Under the pieces are notes generated by a model. That model was not told the DNA's origin. It ran no database searches and saw nothing but the letters and a program-made list of their open reading frames with translations. From NCBI RefSeq assembly GCF_020382885.2, contig NC_058504.1, forward strand, positions 18,425,019 through 18,489,018: a stretch of 64,000 nt of DNA. The letters run 5' to 3'. The translations under genes and the position numbers were made by a program. This stretch comes from Scatophagus argus (taxonomy: Eukaryota > Chordata > Actinopteri > Scatophagidae). This document shows positions 36,237 through 46,529 of this stretch, one piece after another; within the stretch, counting starts at the first letter, position 1; every line of letters starts with the position of its first letter.

Positions 36237-37686
36237 TTTAAACTCTTCATATATGAACCATGCAGGGGTTGCAGGATGTGTTCTGGGGGGGGTGACAGAG
36301 TGCAAAGAAGTGCAGTTAAATTTAAGCGAAAGCGTTTTGTAAGGAAAGATTATGGTTAAATGTTAATGAAGATGTGGCGTCTCGTGTCTCTACAGACTTT
36401 TTCTGCAGAAGACCAGATGACAAATCTTTTCTGAACTTTAACTGAGTGCTGGCAGAAGCAAAACATAATCAGAAATGAATATGAAGTAGTCTTTGTGTGT
36501 GGATACTAAATGATATATTAAGTATCAGACTTTTTACAATTTTATGTTTGCAAGATTATGTTTTCCTACTATATTCATACTACATATAGATGTAGCATGA
36601 ATCTATATATACACATATATACATATATATATACACACCCAGTACAAATATTTAACCATGAAGCGGCGTGGCTTGAAGCTTGAAATACCTGGTGGCCTGG
36701 TTGGCCTATCACTTTGGTCCAGACTGAAATGCTTCAGTAAATATTGGATGAACCCCTGTGAAATTTTGTATAAACATTCAGGGCTGCCTGGTTTAAACTA
36801 ATGTCATTCCCACTAGCCTCAGTTGTACTTTGCATTTAGAGCTAAGTGCAAGTTGTACAATAGACAAGATAAATATAACACCTCCTTATCATCAGCATTT
36901 TCATTTCAAGCACACTAGCCTGCTGTCATCAATATTTCAGTCAAATAACCGCCAAAAGTAAAGCCTCATAGAGCCACAAGAACAGCTGTAGACTCTGATC
37001 TTGTTAACACAAAGCCTGCATTACAAAATGGGGGCATGAAGTTAGCAAGACGTGGGTGTTTCCCAGACATAGTGTCTGAAAAAAGATGCTATTGCCTGCA
37101 TTATGGAAAGTGTATGATCCAGTATTTTTGGAGCTTGACCCATACTAAAAGTCACTGATGTCAAACTAAGTCAAGATGTTTTGACATCTTTTGACATTCG
37201 ACATGACGCTTCAAATCTGTTTCTCCCAAGTCCCCCGACTTTATAAAAGACCAAGACAAAACTATTTTGGTTCCTCTTTAAATATCATAGGCATTGCGTG
37301 CACACCACTGACTACACCATCTGATCATGTTCCATACCAGTCTTTTCGTGGTTCTCACATGTGATGCTTCACTGATTAAAATAATGTGCTATTGTGCCTG
37401 TATACATTTGTTTAGCTAGAGGTCACTGACCAGTTCTGACAGCAAGTAGCAAGGTTTGTGTATTTGTGTGAGTGAATACGGACAATTATACGCACACATA
37501 TGTTTGTCCTACCTCAGTCCCATTGGCATCTTTTTCTCCTGTCAGTGTTGTTTGTGTTGGCCATGTATGCGGTCCACAGTTGTCACTGGCCACCAGCCAG
37601 TAGTCTGTACCAAAGGCCAAGAAGAAACACAGAGTCCCTACTGCCCCAAATATACCCCCAGCCAAGGCTGCGGCTCCCACCCTCAT
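33131..37686 (-). CDS. tmem182: TMEM182, claudin-like four-pass membrane protein
   Basis: Five coding exons on the minus strand: 37,513-37,686, 35,481-35,604, 35,061-35,159, 33,688-33,825 and 33,131-33,351. All have GT/AG borders and matching phases (0,1,1,1), giving 251 codons plus stop; human TMEM182 is 229 aa. Exon 1 carries the first membrane helix and GTDYWLVASDN. Exon 2 has the diagnostic HHEGFFWRC. Exon 3 starts at NQPESKIC, matching human NQPPSKNC. Exon 4 has RGFW and helix 2, and the helix continuing across the exon 4/5 junction precedes SVLYGLSF and the last helix. The exon 2 donor is set by phase (A|GTATGT); an upstream GTGGAG donor would shift the frame. The family is a muscle-enriched membrane protein reported to act in myogenesis. 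A degenerate repeat lies in intron 3. It is in tandem with slc9a2, whose stop codon is 0.75 kb upstream of this ATG. Identification is firm; whether it is the a or b fish copy is unknown. Confidence 0.93.
33980..34168 (+). repeat. Dispersed repeat A, copy 1, in tmem182 intron 3
   Basis: Shares an ordered set of blocks with 49,682-49,816: a start reading 'aaattgtttgac', then 'agaagattgata', a degenerate middle and 'cttagtatgaagactgg', ending near 'gactatttcttgg' and 'gtgacttct'. These fit a short non-coding repeat I recall as abundant in teleosts. It is inserted antisense to tmem182. Confidence 0.6.
34452..34491. repeat. (GT)n microsatellite in tmem182 intron 3
   Basis: Perfect GT tract of about 20 units. 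Confidence 0.95.
34926..34939 (+). promoter_or_regulatory. Weak CTCF-like site
   Basis: CCACTAGAGGGATG resembles the CTCF core but lacks the final GGC. It lies in tmem182 intron 3. Motif evidence only. Confidence 0.2.
36205..36234. repeat. (GT)n microsatellite in tmem182 intron 1
   Basis: Perfect GT tract of 15 units. An AT-rich TA/TATA patch lies at 36,603-36,640. Confidence 0.95.
36724..37000 (+). repeat. Dispersed repeat B, copy 2, in tmem182 intron 1
   Basis: Shows the same block order as copies 1 and 3: 'tattggatgaa', 'tgaaattttgtataaacattc', 'cattcccactagcctcag', 'tactttgcatttag', then 'aaagcctcatagagcc' and 'gctgtagactctg'. Degenerate, non-coding, antisense to the host gene. Confidence 0.6.
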
Positions 37687-38226
37687 AGCTCCAGCCTCAA
37701 ACCTCTCTCTCTCTGTGTTTTCTCTTCAGCGTTCAGTCTTTACGTCAGTTACTCCTCAGCTCTTCACCAGCGTCCTCTCTGCTGCCCACTGCCCAGCCCC
37801 AGTCAGAAAGCACAGACAGCACCCTGACTCACCCTGCCACTCCCTGGCATACTGAGAAGAGTGAGAAAAAGAAGCTTCAGTAGGGGGCGGGGGTGCAGAG
37901 GGAGGCAGGGGGACAGGAGTTATTTTAGGAAGCAGTAAGCCTGTCCTTGTCAAATTACCAGTGGGTGTGCTTCGCATTTATGAAGGAAACAAGGAGAGGT
38001 ACTATTGGTTTGTGTGTGCTTATTATGTGGAGAGTAAGTATTGGCATTTATGTCTGCAAGGTATTTCTAAGGTAGGTGTTACACTTGGAGCGCCACTTTG
38101 AAAGTAAATTAGACTAGAGACGCAAAGGACTTCACCAAAGGGGTACAAAAGGTGAAGCATGGAACTCAGGAGAACTTTACTGTAGCTGGCAAATGCTCTG
38201 TATAACAAAAAACAAAAGCTGAAACA

Positions 38227-38249
38227 TTTAATCCATTTGAAACTTTAAT
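38227..38249 (-). terminator. Candidate poly(A) signals for slc9a2
   Basis: Two ATTAAA hexamers on the minus strand (38,244-38,249 and 38,227-38,232), about 185-205 nt past the slc9a2 stop. No AATAAA was found before tmem182 exon 1. Confidence 0.35.
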
Positions 38250-38434
38250 TAGAGGATAACCTTGAAATTGGGAAAAGCTTTCATCAAAATAGTTTTGCCC
38301 AAACCCACAAATCTATGGCTAAATAAATTTGAGCCACACATCATTTTATGGAGCCAGTTTGAAATGAGTGAACACACTGAATTCACTGGATTACAGCTCT
38401 CTTCCTCTCTTTCTGTCCTTTTCACCGTCTGTCT

Positions 38435-41400
38435 TCACTGCTGTTTCTCATTTTCCAAAACAAAGCTGAGTTGTTTCTTGGGGGCTCTTTCCTCTGCTGC
38501 TTGGTGTTGTGGAGAGATCTGGTCCCTGCTGGCAGCAGAAGACTTTGGATCCGCTGGCCCTGTCTGAGCTGAGGCTGCAGGGACTGATAGGTCCTGGAGG
38601 ATGGCCCTTGGACTTATGGAGCACACTGCCACGAGAAGACCCACAATGTCACAATAGTCACACCATAACTGTCAGGGTCAAAGGTCAGGAGGTAATGAGA
38701 CAAAGCACAATCTGATTTTACGTCTCTGTCTTCTTAGCCTGTTGCTTTCAGTGAGTGATGAATGCTTGAGAGAAAGCCGCAGAGTGGAGATTTGTGTATA
38801 GATAAAAACTGTTATTTGTTGAAACTTCTCTTTAGTGAAAACAAAAGGGCAGATGCTGCCTTTCCCACAGCAGCATCTTCCATACGGACACAAAGAAACA
38901 TAAAACGCATCAGCACATATACTTTGTGGCTTCAGTATGGGACAGTGGCTAGAAACTTGAAGAGAAAAACTGTGTGTTTGCATAACGTGTTTTGTTTTGG
39001 GTTTTTTTGCATATCCATTTGTCTTTAATTGTCACTTTACCTGTGTGAGACCTGCTGAGTCCTGCTCTCACTCTGTGTGAGCCACTGAACTCTCCAACCT
39101 CCCCCTGTCACAATGGAAGCACACAGAAAAAAATATAAAATAAAATAAAATAAACATGCTTCTAAATAAACATGCTTCTAGTGACCAAATCGTGAGTGGA
39201 TGTGGATACAGTACCTGTGGCCAGTGTGTTATTGTATGATGAGTGCATCTCTCTCCCAGACTGTGAAGTCTGTGAAGAGGCTTCCTTGTTTTGTCCATGG
39301 TGGCATCCTGGTGCAAAGTGTGTCTGCTGTAGGCTGGCGTCTGCTGGAGTGACAACACATACATGAGCACAGATAGCAGGCAAATAGTTCAGTTCATACC
39401 TACATTGCACGTTTAGCGATTCCTTGAACAAAACAGAGATACACAAACCAAATCTGTGAACTTACCTTGTTGTTGAAGTTTTGAAGGTTTCTGGAGAGAA
39501 TACGCCTGATGCTGTCCATCTCCTCTGGTAAGAGGGGACGGCTGTGAGAGCGAGAGTCCACTCTAAAAATGAAATGTGATATTCACATCCATTTAAGCCA
39601 CAAACCATGTTGTGTCAGTTTTGGGTGGTGTGATTGGGGTTTGGGTTTTAATTTTGACTTTCATAGTGATGATAATGGTGCTTCCAAGGATTTCTTAAAG
39701 GTTGTTGTGTTGCACCTTGTCCACCATTGAGGAAGAAGGTCTGAATTAGCACAAATAATCATAACGATCATGGAATTTTCCTTAGTTGATACATGGACCT
39801 CCCTGAGCCGCACTCAGAGAAACAATGACATAAAGTAAAGACGCGTTTTCTCACAGTGCTGGCGCTTCCTCGTCTCCCCTCTGCTCCCTTCTCTCCAGCT
39901 CCTGGTACACTCTGAGGATGCTGGAGCGATCCTGGTGGTCCTCGCGGATCAGGAAACGACGAAGGTACTTCCTGTTGAACTGCTCAAACCTCTCACACAC
40001 ATACAAAAACTACACTGCAGTAAGATTATTTTCTGACTGTAGAAAATGATCAGGAACATTTGTATTGGGTATTTGCTGCCACCTACTGGTGTCCCAGGTC
40101 CTATATTTATGGGCATGCAAGGACTTGAAGGGTAAACAACAACAAATGACAAGAGAAACTAACTTGTCTTTCCAATAGTGCTGCCCCCAGTAGCCAACCA
40201 CATCCTCTATTCCTGCCAGCAGGTGATCAATGAGCTAAAAGGAGACGTGAGAGTAAGTAAGTATGTGTATATCATTTTCCAAAGATTACTGTGAGTGTGT
40301 GTGTGTGTGTCATGGTTTGTGTTTAGGTGTTTATCCCTGCCTGCGACTTATCTTTTAGGAAAAGCATGATCAAAAATCACACTCTCTCCGCTGAACAATC
40401 ACTATTATGTTCATTTTCACAGATGAAAGGAAAAAAGTCTGTGTTTTGCATGATCACACAAAGGGAACATGACACGGTGTAAGATGAAAGACTCATTATT
40501 ATAGGAAAAAATAAAAAAAATGAATCAATTGGAAAACTAAAACCCAGGATAGAATTTTGTGGTTCATCTGCAGTCGATGAACCAGAACAACAAGAAAGTA
40601 TTTGAAGATACGCAACCTGCTAACACATATCACCTCCACCTGAATCCTTCTTCTGTCAGGTCTTGCTTTGATACCCACATTTTGTGACAGAAAGTTTCCA
40701 GCAAAGTAAGAAAATTAAAACTGCAGTTGGTCAAAGGTTAAACAGTAAGGACTTTTCAATGAAATTATAGCCAATGATCATGTTGATTAGTTAGAAATTT
40801 TAACATTTTTAAACCAAGATAATATAGTTTTAATGATTTAATGATTGATAAACATCAATGGGATAATTATTACTGTAGAAACAGCTGTCAGTGTAAAACC
40901 ACCTCTTCTTCCTGAATGAATGAGGCACTGATTCAGCAATGAATGTATTGAATTATTTTGTCTGCTTTCCTATTGCTCAATGGATGCCTTGACGAATTGT
41001 AACTGGAACACATAATACTACAGTAGTAATACATATACGGTGGTGTATTCCTTAAAGATCATATTGCAGCACTGCGCTGCAGGTGCTGTCATCTCTTACT
41101 CTGCTGTGGATCTCCTCACTGACAGTAGGCAGAGCTCTCTTCTTCCTCTTTACATCCAGCAGCTCAACTAGAGGCTTAATGGTCATCCCCTGGAAACAGC
41201 ACAAAACAAAAACTGTGACAAATATATCCAAAGATATACTCCATGAAGCCAAACAAAGGCAACACGAAGAAGAACTAGTGAGTGAAAATACAAAAACTGG
41301 TCTGTCATCAAAATGTTTCCCCACCTGAACAAAGACAGTGAAGAGTATGACCACAATGGTAGTCGTGATGAAGAGTCTCTTCTTTGGGAAGTCATCGATC

Positions 41401-43790
41401 AGGAACACAAGGGAGAAACAGATTGCCCCTCTTAGGCCTCCGTAGGCAATAATGAACTGATCTCGAAAGGTCACGGCATTCCTTCGGAGCTTGTTAACCA
41501 CAGCAGTCAGCAGGAGAACACCTTCAGAGGAGGGCATGTGTGTTAATTCGTCTACTTTGACAACTGTTTTTCAAGCTCTTGGAAAGAGCACCAGTGGTAC
41601 ATTGTTCCATACAAAGTAAGAGTTTCTGAAAGTGCAAAAAAAGATTTGAAAAGCTACCTGTGGCCCTCCAGACAAGACAGAGCAGCAGTGTGGAGCAGAC
41701 AAAGGGCCAGCTCCACATATGGACATCCTGTATCGTGGAAACGCCCAGGAAGATGAAGATGAGGGTTTCACTCACGCTGCTCCACATCTTCAGAAAGTAC
41801 TGGATGCTGGTGTTGCTGCGCTCAGACACATTAGCCTCCACATACTGCTTCATGGTCACAGCACAGGTCACAATGCTGCAAAAAAAAAAAAAAACATAAA
41901 TATGAGGCCAAATCAAATTTGACCAAACATTAACAAAAGTAAATTTTTTAAGATGATAATCAGCAACACGTACGCCATGATACCAGAGAGGTGAAGCATC
42001 TCTGAGGTCAGGTAGGACAAGTAGGAGTAGAGGAAGACAAAGAGCGGGGCAATGACCTGAGCTCTGGAAGTGAACCGTGAAGTGAGGGCTGCCACCAGGC
42101 CAAAGAAGAGGCCTACACACAAACCGCCAAGGCCCACCACCACCACCCTGCACCCCCCAAGCAGCACATCCAGACCTGACACTGAAGGCAGACGGAGGAA
42201 GGACTCAAACAGCTTGTAGAGCACCTGGCAGCAAGAGAGATGTATGATGCACAGAATAAGAACATTTAATTTAATTTAATTTTATTTTATTTTATCTTGT
42301 GACCTCCCGGTGACCACCTCTCCCCTCACCACAGTAACAGCGTCATTGAGCAGTGACTCCCCAAACACCAAGATATGAAGCTGTTCATTAACATGCATCT
42401 CCTGGAAGACAGACAGCACAGCCACGGGGTCAACGGCAGCAATCAGAGAGCCAAACAGCAGGCAGTGGAGCAGAGAGACGTCTCCCAAAGAGCTCTGAGC
42501 CAGAAGGCACACACCGTACAGAGACAGACCAATGCCCAGCACGTTCCATAGGGTTCCCAGAACTGCATACCTGGAAATATGTAAGAGAACCAGCTGCTTT
42601 ACAGGAAACAGAAATGATATTGTTTGACAAAATGTTGGCACTAGATGAAAAGTTAGCAGATCACCAAAGTCATCCTGAATTATCATCTGGATTTTTTGAA
42701 TGTCTGCACAAAATGTAATTGTAATTGAATCATCTGAATTTGGGATTTTAAACAAATCTCTATCCAAGACCATGTATAAATCAACAATTAAGACTAAAAC
42801 ACTGACTATATACCAACCAGAGAATGGTGCCAAGGTTTTCAAAGAACAGCCTCCCTGGCAGGAAATATCCAGCATCCAAGACAATGGGCGGGAGCAGAAA
42901 AAGGAAGAAAGCATCAGCGCTGAGAGTTGGGGGAGCAGAGTGGCGAACACCATAGATCACCCCTCCAACCAGGAGGCCCACCATGATGAGGAGGCAGCTC
43001 TCAGGGACGACTGCTGGTACTCGACCTGACCAGTGGAAACCTGGATGTTAGAGAAAATAAAAAGAGGTCCCACTAATTGAATTTAACCATGTTGTGACTT
43101 TCTGAGCTGCAAGAGGTTTTACTCCATCACACTGGCTAAAAGCACACATGTGGAGCTACACCAACAGTTGATACACATCACATCAAAGCTGAGTAGTAAT
43201 GGGATGCTTGTATTGGCTTTATATATTCTAAATATAAAGGTCATTTCAGTACATAGTTACATTCATACTTTATTAATTCATAAAGTTCATGTCAAATAAT
43301 GGCATGTGTTCCTGTTCTTTTCCTGTATGCCTTAATATTGTACCTTACACATCATGTAAATCTAAGAATACTAGTGACATGAATTTGGATTACATTACAC
43401 TAACTGTAGTTGATGAATTAACTCATAACTATGAATAATTTTCAGTTAACCTCAGGTCTAAACATCTAACCACTTCCAAAAGTATTTCATTTGATATTAG
43501 CTTTTCATATGTGAGTATGAAACCAACTTAAGCTTACCCAGCTTGGCCAGTGAGGCCAACATGATCCACAGCACAATCTCAAAGGGAGCCTGCACATGGT
43601 GATAGTCCACGCTGAAAACTCTCAGAGCCATGGGCAGGTCTACAGACAGGCTACCATCGCTACTGTTGAAGCCCAGCAAGGGGGGCAGGTTGCGGGCCTG
43701 AGGGAGCTCAGTAGGGGGGGCCAGGGCCAAACAAAAAGGCCACAACAGGCAGGCAGAGAGCAGCAGATAGAGAATCCACAGAGCAGCCAT
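38435..43790 (-). CDS. slc9a2: Plasma-membrane Na+/H+ exchanger, NHE2-like
   Basis: Thirteen coding exons on the minus strand: 43,538-43,790; 42,818-43,040; 42,330-42,570; 41,974-42,224; 41,658-41,875; 41,325-41,521; 41,100-41,189; 40,164-40,234; 39,855-39,989; 39,466-39,562; 39,215-39,343; 39,041-39,104; 38,435-38,625. They sum to 2,160 nt (719 aa), and every phase agrees. An N-terminal hydrophobic signal-like segment precedes [11 protein letters not shown]. Landmarks are [16 protein letters not shown] (about 129-144, amiloride region), VDPVAVL (about 205-211), [10 protein letters not shown] (228-237, with the conserved acidic E230 and D235) and [10 protein letters not shown] (422-431). The tail has [10 protein letters not shown] and SRNL. 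The exchanger swaps Na+ for H+ across the epithelial plasma membrane. NHE2 is chosen over NHE4 because of linkage to tmem182. Human NHE2 is 812 aa, so the tail is shorter, and its SH3-binding proline-rich end is not seen. The exon 2 donor is the weak GTTGGT; the nearby GTATAT would break the frame. The least certain parts are the last two exons. Confidence 0.9.
39151..39182. repeat. 16-bp tandem duplication in slc9a2 intron 11
   Basis: TAAACATGCTTCTAAA is repeated at once with the last two bases changed, after an AAAAT-rich tract. Confidence 0.7.
40076..40089 (-). promoter_or_regulatory. Candidate CTCF site in slc9a2 intron 8
   Basis: The minus strand reads CCAGTAGGTGGCAG, matching the CTCF core CCASYAGRKGGCRS at every position. 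It lies between coding exons 8 and 9. Confidence 0.45.
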
Positions 43791-43812
43791 CCTGCAGCCA
43801 TGCTGGGACAAC

Positions 43813-43813
<1 letters not shown>

Positions 43814-43880
<67 letters not shown>
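43814..43880. repeat. (GA)n tract directly upstream of the slc9a2 start codon
   Basis: About 33 GA units with one AA interruption, ending 23 bp before the ATG. On the sense strand of slc9a2 it is a (CT)n tract, either in the 5' UTR or at the core promoter. Confidence 0.95.
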
Positions 43881-43882
<2 letters not shown>

Positions 43883-43899
43883 GGGAGAGAATAGGACAG

Positions 43900-44046
43900 G
43901 GGAGTTATGGAGCTATAGGGGGAGGGCGAGCAGCGCGCACACACACAACATAACACAACACAGTCTGACCACAACTCATGCAGCCACTAATGTGCACAGG
44001 AATCCCTGAGCTAGCACTGATATCCAAGCAGCAGGACAGAGCTCCA

Positions 44047-44091
<45 letters not shown>

Positions 44092-45060
44092 ACACACTCC
44101 CATCAATACAGTGAACATCTCTGGTGTAGTGACAGTAGGCTAATATGTTATAGAGTTGATAATGGGTCTGTACCACACTTCTAAACAGTAGATTTTAAAG
44201 CTGGACAGACTCTATAACTGATATCTTTGACTGAGACGGAGACACTGCCTGCAGGAGTTCAGCTAACTTAAAAGTTCAGAGTTAATGTCACTGCGTCCAT
44301 TTCTGAAGCCCTCTGTGGAGTTGACATAAAGTTTGTTCTGCTCTCTGTGGCTCTATGTGTTTTTGCCTTCTGTTCTACAGAAGATGTAAACTTACAAGGT
44401 TTTCATATTTTATTTACGTACTTCATATATTTTTCATCCAATCATTTTGCTCTAACGTTTTTTTTATCTATTTCATTTTGTTTTTAAAGCCAGGTTTATC
44501 TACGATGGGCATCAGGGCAGCCTTTGGTTATTATGTTGTTGATAGATATTTATTTAGGTGTGTAACCACACTCCTGATGTTCTTCTGCCATTGCTTTCTG
44601 TACTATAATGTTGCAAACCATATGTCATTTTGAAAGTCCACTTTGTAGTTATTATGTTTGTTTACATATCATCCCAGATATAACATCACAATAACACTAT
44701 AGAGGAAAACAACAAAACAAAAAACATAGTAAAATGAAACTCTTACAGTCTCCACAAGAGCCTGATGTTGTTACGTTGTCGTATTACATTGTCAGAAAAA
44801 CTTCTTCCAGGAAGTAGTAGTTTGAGGTGAATAAATGCAGTCAGCACAGTTTACCATTTGATCTATTTCATTTATTTCCCTAAACATTATTGAAAGATTG
44901 GCATATCACATTTACCAATACAGAATCAGGGCATCTCCTCTCTTGACAAAGGACAAAACATGAGACCAAAAATAACACATACAAAGAGCAGTATCGACAT
45001 CAGCATGTAATTCAAATTCACTTAAAAACTTAAAGATATACATTAAAAAAAACTTTAGTG
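43900..45060. other. Spacer between tasl-like gene and slc9a2
   Basis: Probable slc9a2 promoter/5' region and spacer. It holds a CA tract (44,050-44,097) and T-rich DNA around 44,400-44,500. No other exon is supported. Confidence 0.5.
44050..44097. repeat. (CA)n microsatellite
   Basis: CA tract of about 23 units with one TA interruption, upstream of slc9a2. Confidence 0.95.
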
Positions 45061-45259
45061 ATTCTTTTATTTTTACTTCAGTTCGTTTACAACAAGGTTA
45101 CGTCAGAGGCAATGTCAGAGTGCAGTACAGGCTTCCTCTCGATCACAGTTGATCACAGTTTAGTTTAATAAATACCTCACACACACCCAGCTATAAAGTC
45201 AATAACATCATTTCTTATGTATGTCAGGTAAAGTTACGATGGTGTAATACTAAAATCTA

Positions 45260-45273
45260 ACAGCAGGTGGCAC
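45260..45273 (+). promoter_or_regulatory. Candidate CTCF site
   Basis: ACAGCAGGTGGCAC matches the CTCF core except for its first base. It lies in the 3' flank of the tasl-like gene. Confidence 0.35.
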
Positions 45274-45329
45274 ATGAAAGCAGGTAAACTTGAGGCATCA
45301 TTTCATAAAGCAGGTAATGAAAGACATTG

Positions 45330-45335
45330 TTTATT
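45330..45335 (-). terminator. Candidate poly(A) signal for the tasl-like gene
   Basis: AATAAA on the minus strand, about 115 nt after the stop codon. A second AATAAA lies at 45,066-45,071. Confidence 0.5.
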
Positions 45336-45448
45336 ATAGATAAACAAAAATAGGTAAACAAAAACACTTGGAAGTGGAGCAAAACAGAAGCAAAACAGAC
45401 TAGTTGAGCATCACATAATACTTTTGCAGGATATATGCATGGCTGCAT

Positions 45449-46525
45449 TCACTGCAAATGAGCATTGTCAGCCTCTGAAATCCTCAGCACAGGGGAGCTG
45501 AAGTTGGATGAGCAAGGAATTAAGTTCTGGGTGTGCAGGTAACTAATTTTCCTGCCGCTGTCAAGTCCTGATTCTTCTTCCAGACTGGCCTCCAGTGAGT
45601 CTGGCCCCCTCAGCTGGCTGCTGGGCTGTGGTGGTGGCACCAGGCCTTGCAAGAGGCTGTTCCCCAGGTGGGAGTTACATCGAGCCAAGTTGTCGGTCAG
45701 GTGCTGCATGTACACCTTCTCAAGCTGTTTGTCCAACAGGCCATTCAGCACAGAGTTAGACATAGGCTCGCACCCTGATCCGGGCAGATCCAAGCTGGTG
45801 TTCACACTGGCCCCCATAACCAGATAACCCTGGTCTGGTACCAATGAAAGAGGCTCATCTTGTGGCTCCTGTTGGACTGCCCATTTTGGTTGATGGCAGA
45901 CTTCAGAGACTAAATTGTGTTGGGCAGTGATGACTCTCTGTGGGTTATGTGGGATGCGGCCTGAATCAGCCACCTGCAGGTCTGGATACTGCTCCAGGAG
46001 GCTACAATGTTCTAAGCAAAGTGCAAAGTCAGGGTCCAGGATGAGGTCTGATGGGCACCCAGGGATTGAGAGACCTAAAGGAACTTGAGGCACTACTTTC
46101 AGCCCCTGGAACTGGGTAAGGTGTTCTCCCTGGTCAGGACCTGATTAGACAAGACAGGTTGGTTGTTTAGATGTTTGCTATCTATCAGGAAGTCTTATGC
46201 AAGATTATACCTAACAAAGGAAGAACATTTTAATATGAAAGGGAAGCGAGGGAACTAGACCGTGTAGTTAACTTTGGTACATGAAACCAATGTGGACAAT
46301 TAATCTCGACATCACACACTCCTCATATGTTATAAAATTGTATAAAGCTGTTTTACCTGCTTCAGTTGAATCTGTCTGTTGGTTTGCCGCGTTTGAGTCG
46401 GAGACAATACGTTTGAACCGATCCACACAATGAGCATGTGTGTGCGAGCTCTTTAGTTTGGAAGCAGAGGCAGACTGCCTCTCCTCTATGTAAGGCAGCA
46501 CTCTGAGAAAACCTTCAGCCAACAT
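45449..46525 (-). CDS. tasl: TASL-like TLR adaptor (CXorf21 homologue)
   Basis: Two coding exons on the minus strand, 46,357-46,525 and 45,449-46,140, are joined in phase 1 (donor GCAG|GTAAAA, acceptor TAATCAG|GT). They give 286 aa; human TASL is 301 aa. Three segments support the call. The N terminus MLAEGFLRVLPY matches human MLSEGYLSGLEY, the part that engages SLC15A4. The NSVLNGLLDKQLEKVYMQHL segment matches ISNAVLNEYLEQKVVELY. The C-terminal PVLRIS (273-278) aligns with human PSLHIS, the pLxIS motif whose phosphorylated Ser recruits IRF5. In mammals TASL sits with SLC15A4 on endolysosomes and drives IRF5 activation after TLR7/8/9 signalling. The rest is low-complexity and Ser/Pro-rich, with no membrane segment. 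The position normally filled by a hydrophilic residue is Val here. The coding region is split by an intron, whereas I recall the human one as a single exon. It could be a TASL paralogue rather than the orthologue. Non-coding 5' exons were not located. Confidence 0.78.
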
Positions 46526-46529
46526 GACT

